Source: JBNKZU01 sp050301795
GTDB taxonomy: Bacteria > Pseudomonadota > Gammaproteobacteria > Thiohalomonadales > Thiohalomonadaceae
Direction: 5' to 3'
Assembly (NCBI GenBank): GCA_050301795.1
Contig: JBNKZU010000001.1
Coordinates: 10,223-74,222 of the forward strand
Length of the DNA: 64,000 nt
Positions 59,030 through 64,000 of this stretch are shown here, one piece after another; position 1 is the first letter of the stretch; each line of letters opens with the position of its first letter. A program made the translations under genes and the position numbers. The notes beneath the pieces are model-generated. The model had not been told where the DNA came from. It did no database searches and saw only the letters and a program-made list of their open reading frames with translations.

Positions 59030-59383
59030 ATGAACGAGACCCAGCCAGACAAGGTATATGATCGTATGCTCTTCTTTGGATCGGCAGCTCTTGCCGATGG
59101 TTTTGCGTTGATCGGTTTTGAAACATGGGTCGATCCTGAGATTGCACAGATGAACCATCAGTTGGAGTTAATTAATCAGAGTCGTGGAAACGCCTTTGTG
59201 CTTATTAGCTCTGAACTTGCTGCTCAGGAGAGTCGAATATTGGATGAGATCAAAAAGGAGAGCGGCCGTATTCTTGTGATGGAGATCCCGTCACTTGATG
59301 ATCCGGATGGTTTTAGTGTCGATACCGATGCGCAGGTGATGGGAATGTTAGGAAATATTAAGATTGATGCTGAGTCAGTATAA
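59030..59383 (+). CDS. V-type ATPase subunit F
   Basis: 117 residues. Subunit F is a small Rossmann-like protein on the central stalk. The pattern DRMLFFGSAALADGFALIGFETWVDP, then NAFVLISSELA and GRILVMEIPSLDDP, matches the F family (short strand, helix, GFxLIG), with the C-terminal tail longer than usual. It is 2 nt after subunit K and 13 nt before E. Archaeal and bacterial V-ATPases usually have F after C; here F precedes E. Confidence 0.82.
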   Translation: MNETQPDKVYDRMLFFGSAALADGFALIGFETWVDPEIAQMNHQLELINQSRGNAFVLISSELAAQESRILDEIKKESGRILVMEIPSLDDPDGFSVDTDAQVMGMLGNIKIDAESV

Positions 59384-59396
59384 ATAAGGAGCAACG

Positions 59397-60041
59397 ATGG
59401 ATCAGATTGATGCTTTAGAAGAGGCGATCATAAGCCAGGCGAACCATATTGCTGATCAATACAATATTCAGGCTAAAAAGGCGCATGAGGATATCCTTCG
59501 TGAGTCGTCAGAGAAGCTACATTTAAAAGAGGATAAAGCGGTTCTTCTGGCCAAAGCCGAATCGGAACGTGTCTATCGTAAGCTGGTTCAGTCAAATGAG
59601 TTAAAGTTGCGTGCAGAGCTCGATCATCAATGTTGGGAAATAGTGACAGGTGTTGATAAAAAAATTGTAGAAGAGATTAAAAAGATTGTTGCAAACCGAA
59701 TAAGCTATTTACCGATCCTGACAAAGCTGATTCAACAGGCAGTTGACGCACTCGGTGTTAATGAGGTGGTGCTGGCTTTTAATCAGGACGATTATGATTT
59801 GGTTTCGCAAAACCTTCAGGGGATTAAAGATAATGTAGGTAATGAGGTTACCATCACCTTAGAGGTTAGCCCTGAACCTAGTATTGGCGGTGTTATTGCT
59901 CGAAGTCGTGATAATCGTCATCGATACGATAATCGATTTGAAGGACGGCTTCTTCGACTACAACAGAGACTTCATCAGGAGATACAAGAGCGGCTGCTGC
60001 ACTCCTCAAAAGAAGATCTCATCAAAAGTGAGTGGACATGA
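59397..60041 (+). CDS. V-type ATPase subunit E (peripheral stalk)
   Basis: 214 residues. The N-terminal half is a helical stalk (EEAIISQANHIADQYNIQAKKAHEDILRESSEK), and the C-terminal half is a globular alpha/beta head that binds subunit B, with GGVIARSRDNRHRYDNRFEGRL typical of V-ATPase E, including the conserved final RL region. AAGGAGC precedes the ATG. The last codons overlap the A-subunit start (ATGA). It pairs with the G coiled coil. Confidence 0.88.
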   Translation: MDQIDALEEAIISQANHIADQYNIQAKKAHEDILRESSEKLHLKEDKAVLLAKAESERVYRKLVQSNELKLRAELDHQCWEIVTGVDKKIVEEIKKIVANRISYLPILTKLIQQAVDALGVNEVVLAFNQDDYDLVSQNLQGIKDNVGNEVTITLEVSPEPSIGGVIARSRDNRHRYDNRFEGRLLRLQQRLHQEIQERLLHSSKEDLIKSEWT

Positions 60042-61825
60042 GAGCACAAGGGATCATCTACGAAATCAACGGCCCGATTATCACCATAGAGATGTCTGAG
60101 ATTGCAAACGGACATCAGGTGAAGATCGGCAAAATGGGATTGATTGGAGAAGTGATCGCATTGCAAGGCAAATACGCCATTATTCAATGCTATGAAAACA
60201 CAGAGGGATTAAGACCAGGCGAGACGGTAACAAATCTTGGGCATCCACTTTCAGTTGAATTAGGGCCAGGTTTGGTTGGAGAGATATTTGATGGTGTTCA
60301 ACGCCGATTAAAAGCGATTTATGACCACTGTGGTGACAATATGCCACGAGGTGTCGATATCGCCCCGCTTGATCGTGAACGTCGTTGGGCATATCAACCA
60401 TTGCCAGAGCTAAAGCCAGGTGATCAGATTAGTGGTGGCACGATCATTGGTGTTGTGCAGGAGACACAAACCATTAGCCATCGCATTATGGTTCCTCCCG
60501 GTATTAGTGGCGAGTTAGTTACGATAACTCCTGAAGGTGAATATGATATTGAGCAGCCGATGGCAGTTATCAAGGATAAAACCGGCACCGAACATACAGT
60601 AAAACTCTATCAGCGATGGCCGGTTAGAAGGCCACGGCCCTATCAGCGCCGAGATCATGCAGTGCTACCGTTAATTACCGGACAACGAATCCTCGATACC
60701 TTTTTTCCACTTCTAAAAGGAGGAAAGGCCGCAGTACCTGGGCCTTTCGGCGCAGGTAAAACCATGGTGCAACACCAAATTGCTCGTTGGACAAATGCCG
60801 ATATCGTGGTCTATGTGGGTTGTGGTGAGCGGGGTAATGAGTTGGTTGATATTCTGGAAAGCTTTCCTGAATTAATCGATCCCTATACGGGTCGTAAGTT
60901 GATGGAACGTACATTGATGATCGCCAATACCTCGAACATGCCAGTTGTTGCGCGTGAGGCGTCAATCTATGTTGGCGTCACCATTAGCGAGTATTTTCGC
61001 GATCAGGGTTATGATGTGGTGATGCTGGCGGACTCTACCAGTCGTTGGGCAGAAGCTTTACGCGAAGTATCAGGACGTTTGGGACAGATGCCAGTCGAGG
61101 AGGGGTATCCCGCCTATCTTTCATCACGTCTTGCCGCGTTTTATGAACGAGCCGGACGAGTTCATACGCTTGGTGGAGATCATGGTTCAGTGAGCCTGAT
61201 CGGGGCGGTTTCTCCTCCTGGTGGTGATTTTTCTGAGCCGGTAACAAGCCACACCAAAGAGATTGTTCAGGCATTTTGGGCGTTATCAAAAGAGCTCGCA
61301 GATAGTCGACACTACCCGGCAATTGATTGGGTTGGCAGCTTTTCGGGACATGTTTCCCTGGCAGCGAAATGGTGGGCAGATGAGATCGATCCTCACTGGG
61401 AACGATATCGGGAAGAGGCGCTAAAACTACTGGCACGAGATGCCGAGTTATTGCGCATTGTCAATCTGGTTGGGCCAGAAGCACTATCGTCAGCTCAACG
61501 ATGGGAATTGGAGAGTGCAGCATTAATAAAAGAGGGCATTCTTCAGCAGAGTGCGTTGGATGAGGTTGATACCTTTTGTTCCCCTCAGAAACAGTACGTA
61601 CTTCTTGAATTGGTGATCGCGATCTATCAACAAGGCGCCGAACTGGTCAAGAAGGGGCTTCCTGTCGAGCAACTTACCTCACTGCCGCAGATAACAAAGG
61701 TAAAACGATTAAAAGGTCTCTTTAATTCTGATCAGGTTGAGGAGATTCGGGTGTTTGCCGCAGAGGTAATGGATGCGATTGAACAGTTGCGGCAGGAGTG
61801 TGAACAGGTGAAAGTAGACCGATGA
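60038..61825 (+). CDS. V-type ATPase catalytic subunit A
   Basis: 595 residues from the ATG at 60038, which overlaps the subunit E stop (ATGA); the GTG at 60032 would be a longer but less likely start. The P-loop is VPGPFGAGKTMVQHQIA (the V-type form GPFGAGKT), and the catalytic Glu and Arg neighbourhoods are YVGCGERGNELVDILESFPEL and LADSTSRWAEALREVSGRLGQMP. The V-type insert before the P-loop (about residues 110-190) and the SLIGAVSPPGGDFSEPVTSHT segment confirm a V-type rather than F-type subunit. It hydrolyses or synthesises ATP while the K ring turns. Confidence 0.98.
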   Translation: MRAQGIIYEINGPIITIEMSEIANGHQVKIGKMGLIGEVIALQGKYAIIQCYENTEGLRPGETVTNLGHPLSVELGPGLVGEIFDGVQRRLKAIYDHCGDNMPRGVDIAPLDRERRWAYQPLPELKPGDQISGGTIIGVVQETQTISHRIMVPPGISGELVTITPEGEYDIEQPMAVIKDKTGTEHTVKLYQRWPVRRPRPYQRRDHAVLPLITGQRILDTFFPLLKGGKAAVPGPFGAGKTMVQHQIARWTNADIVVYVGCGERGNELVDILESFPELIDPYTGRKLMERTLMIANTSNMPVVAREASIYVGVTISEYFRDQGYDVVMLADSTSRWAEALREVSGRLGQMPVEEGYPAYLSSRLAAFYERAGRVHTLGGDHGSVSLIGAVSPPGGDFSEPVTSHTKEIVQAFWALSKELADSRHYPAIDWVGSFSGHVSLAAKWWADEIDPHWERYREEALKLLARDAELLRIVNLVGPEALSSAQRWELESAALIKEGILQQSALDEVDTFCSPQKQYVLLELVIAIYQQGAELVKKGLPVEQLTSLPQITKVKRLKGLFNSDQVEEIRVFAAEVMDAIEQLRQECEQVKVDR

Positions 61826-63207
61826 GTGCAAAAGAGTACCGAACAGCCATATCAGCCCAAAGCGGACTTCTGACAATCACAGAGGCGGATCAAGTGATGT
61901 TCGGTGATCGGGCAGAGATCCGCGATGGTGAGGGAAATGAGCGCACTGGACAGGTGATCCTCACCAATAAAGATGAGGTCACGATTCAAATCTTCGAAGG
62001 AACCGATGGACTTGATCTCCAAACCACATGGGTACGCTTTTTAAATCAACCGCTCGATATGGTGCTCTCCCCTGAGCTACTGGGTCGCGTCTTTAACGGG
62101 ATTGGTGTACCAAAAGATGATCGCCCACCGATTCTTTCTGGTGTAAGACGTGCAATCTCAGGCTCTGCAATCAATCCTGCGGCAAGAAACTATCCTCGTG
62201 AGTTTATTCAAACTGGTATCTCATCGATTGATGGTCTCAATTCGCTTGTTCGGGGGCAGAAGTTGCCCATCTTTACCGCTTCAGGCCTCCCTCACAATCG
62301 TATAGCGGCACAGATTGTACGTCAGGCAAAGTTAGTGGATGATTCTTCTGGCTTCTCAATTGTATTTGCTGCGATGGGGATCTCCTATGCGGATGCACAG
62401 TTCTTTCAGGAGGATCTTGCTCAAAGCGGTGTCTTGGGAAATGTGGTGATGTTTATCAATCTTGCAGATGACCCACCCATTGAACGTCTCGCCTTACCTC
62501 GGGCTGCGATGATGGTAGCGGAGTATCTCGCTTTTGATTTGGATCGCCACGTATTAGTTGTCATGACCGATATGACCCATTACGCAGAAGCTCTGCGTGA
62601 GATTGCGACGGCAAAAGGTGATGTTCCAGCAAGAAAAGGCTATCCGGGCTACCTCTACTCAGATCTTGCTGAGATCTATGAGCGATCAGGTCGTATCCAC
62701 AATCGTCGAGGTTCAGTAACACTTGTGCCTGTCGTAAGCATGCCATCGGACGATATCACCCACCCTATTCCTGATCTGACAGGCTACATTACAGAGGGAC
62801 AGATTGTTCTTTCCAGAGAGCTTCATAATCGAGGTGTCTATCCTCCGGTTAACGTATTGCCTTCGCTTTCACGTTTGATGAAAGACGGCATCGGTAAAGA
62901 CGATACCCGGGAGGATCATCCTGAGGTTGCAAATCAACTCTATGCGCTTTATGCCCGCGCGCTGGAGATCAGAAACCTTGCGACCATCATCGGTGCAGAT
63001 GAGTTGACCCGACGAGATCAGCGTTACCTGCGATTTGCTGATGCCTTTGATAAGCACTTTATAGCGCAGTCAGAGGATGAAGAGCGTTCGATATTTGAGA
63101 CATTATCGATCGCCTGGGGACTGCTAAACCTCTTCCCTGAAGAGGCATTAATCCGGATATCAGAACGATTTCTTAAAAAGTATCATCACTATCAGGAGGA
63201 GTCATGA
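61822..63207 (+). CDS. V-type ATPase subunit B (regulatory nucleotide-binding)
   Basis: 461 residues. Subunit B alternates with A in the head. It lacks a P-loop, as expected: the region is GQKLPIFTASGLPHNRIAAQI. The GISSIDGLNSLVRGQ, VMTDMTHYAEALREIATAKGDVPARKGYPGYLYSDLAEIYERSGR and GYITEGQIVLSRELHNRGVYPPVNVLPSLSRLMKDGIG blocks are diagnostic. It overlaps A by 4 nt and D by 4 nt, so the three genes are translationally coupled. Confidence 0.98.
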   Translation: MSAKEYRTAISAQSGLLTITEADQVMFGDRAEIRDGEGNERTGQVILTNKDEVTIQIFEGTDGLDLQTTWVRFLNQPLDMVLSPELLGRVFNGIGVPKDDRPPILSGVRRAISGSAINPAARNYPREFIQTGISSIDGLNSLVRGQKLPIFTASGLPHNRIAAQIVRQAKLVDDSSGFSIVFAAMGISYADAQFFQEDLAQSGVLGNVVMFINLADDPPIERLALPRAAMMVAEYLAFDLDRHVLVVMTDMTHYAEALREIATAKGDVPARKGYPGYLYSDLAEIYERSGRIHNRRGSVTLVPVVSMPSDDITHPIPDLTGYITEGQIVLSRELHNRGVYPPVNVLPSLSRLMKDGIGKDDTREDHPEVANQLYALYARALEIRNLATIIGADELTRRDQRYLRFADAFDKHFIAQSEDEERSIFETLSIAWGLLNLFPEEALIRISERFLKKYHHYQEES

Positions 63208-63839
63208 GTCATCCCTTGAATGTCCCTCCGACCAAGAACAGCCTGTTGAACCTAAAAAAACAGGTCATATTACTTGAACAGGGTTACACCTTGCTGGAAC
63301 AGAAGAGAGAGTTATTGACTCGACTTGTCTATGAGCGCATCGGTTCCTACCGTAGCAGGCGAAAAGAGGCAAAAGAGCTACTAAAGAGCGCCTACTACTG
63401 GCTATCATTAGCGCAGATGCGTATGAGTAGTAACGGTATACAACAGGTAACATTAGGTACTGAGGCCGCAGTTGGATTGAAACTGTTTCCGAGGCGATCG
63501 CTTGGGGTACAGTATCCCGCGATTGAGTCAGATGTACTGCCTTTAAAACCGGTTGGTCTGCTTGGAACTGACGCCTCAATTGATGAGGTTCGTCAGAAGC
63601 TCAGGGATGCGGTGATTGCACTTGCAAAACTATCCGAGATAAAAACTGTGCTCGGCCGTTTAATCGATGAGCAACGCAAAGCCCAAAAGCGGGTAAATGC
63701 CTTAAAGTATAATGTGATACCCAGGTATCAAACGACGATTCACAAGATTGAATCGATACTCGAAGAAGAGGAGAGAAACACGCTTTATCAGATAAAGGTG
63801 CTAAGACGAAATAGTGAAAAGAATGGACTAACTCGATAA
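63204..63839 (+). CDS. V-type ATPase subunit D (central stalk)
   Basis: 211 residues. Subunit D is the rotor shaft, an antiparallel coiled coil. The N-terminal helix (PPTKNSLLNLKKQVILLEQGYTLLEQKRELLTRLV) is the family's strong signature (P-T-K-x-x-L), and the C-terminal helix contains KAQKRVNALKYNVIPRYQTTIHKIESILEEEERNTLYQIKVLRR. It overlaps B by 4 nt and is the last gene of the operon; no further gene is complete in the remaining 161 nt. Confidence 0.96.
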   Translation: MSHPLNVPPTKNSLLNLKKQVILLEQGYTLLEQKRELLTRLVYERIGSYRSRRKEAKELLKSAYYWLSLAQMRMSSNGIQQVTLGTEAAVGLKLFPRRSLGVQYPAIESDVLPLKPVGLLGTDASIDEVRQKLRDAVIALAKLSEIKTVLGRLIDEQRKAQKRVNALKYNVIPRYQTTIHKIESILEEEERNTLYQIKVLRRNSEKNGLTR

Positions 63840-64000
63840 ATTGATTAAAGTTATCAAGAATAAAGATAATGTACTATGATGGCGTATGAGCAGGTTCTAT
63901 TTGCATACAAATATTGTGTGAATAAACTGTTTGTGCTCATCTATAATCAGTGACACGTTATAAACCTATAAAGTAACGGTCAACGACTCCGGGGTGAAAT

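Noticed and set aside
63840..64000. Possible promoter (TATAAT at 63942) after the V-ATPase operon
   Set aside because: No -35 element at usable spacing was found and no gene start lies in the remaining bases, so no call is made.

Overview
The window looks like a contiguous piece of a gammaproteobacterial chromosome of moderate GC content. The evidence is a set of classic gammaproteobacterial gene neighbourhoods: nadC, ampD-ampE, ybeL/leuS-lptE-holA, nadD-rsfS-rlmH, maf-rng-yhdP-nit, the yrbG-kdsD-kdsC-lptCAB / rpoN-hpf-ptsN-rapZ-ptsO block, ibaG-murA-hisG-hisD and rsmA-apaG-apaH. A free-living, probably aquatic organism is suggested by sodium-coupled transport, UmpAB-type cation antiporter genes and a V-type ATPase. 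The genus cannot be fixed from the sequence alone.

Layout. 1-6.0 kb: an accessory, AT-richer block of exported proteins: the 3' part of a large tryptophan-rich repeat protein, a small secreted protein and a lipoprotein with a zinc-protease motif. 6.0-8.6 kb (minus strand): AGCS amino-acid symporter, FKBP isomerase and nadC. 8.8-12.5 kb: umpA-umpB, a PII-like protein, a CBS protein, ampD and ampE. 12.6-16.5 kb: pepN, beta-carbonic anhydrase and a YbeL-like zinc-ribbon protein. 16.6-18.4 kb: a sigma54 activator (PAS-AAA+-Fis) divergent from a sigma54 promoter that precedes an unannotated 33-codon membrane peptide, a hairpin and a terminator. 18.5-27.1 kb: leuS, lptE, holA, proA, a FimV-like gene, nadD, rsfS, rlmH and maf. 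27.2-33.6 kb: rng, yhdP, a small periplasmic protein and nit.

33.6-43.5 kb, all on the minus strand: yrbG, a heavy-metal-domain protein, kdsD, kdsC, lptC, lptA, lptB, rpoN, hpf, ptsN, a divergent hprK, rapZ, a mannose-type EIIA, ptsO and yjgA. This couples LPS (Kdo and Lpt) functions to sigma54 and the nitrogen-type PTS. 43.5-49 kb: mlaA, a DUF72-like protein, a lone mlaD, ibaG, murA, short-form hisG and hisD. 49-51.3 kb: a membrane GGDEF-EAL-REC protein. 51.7-55.0 kb: rsmA, an HExxH protein, apaG, a methyltransferase and apaH. 55.3-63.8 kb: a nine-gene V-type ATPase operon in the order G-C-I-K-F-E-A-B-D.

Most notable signals: (1) the sigma54 activator, paired TGACA/TGTCA sites, sigma54 promoter and micropeptide with a structured 3' end at 17.97-18.37 kb; (2) a LeuRS gene whose editing-domain segment alone has lower GC and different codon choice; (3) a small two-frame ORF joined at an A8 tract directly before the V-ATPase genes; (4) an HprK that has lost signature residues; (5) the tandem Trp-rich repeat protein and its protease neighbour. 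No tRNA, rRNA, CRISPR array or insertion sequence was recognised.
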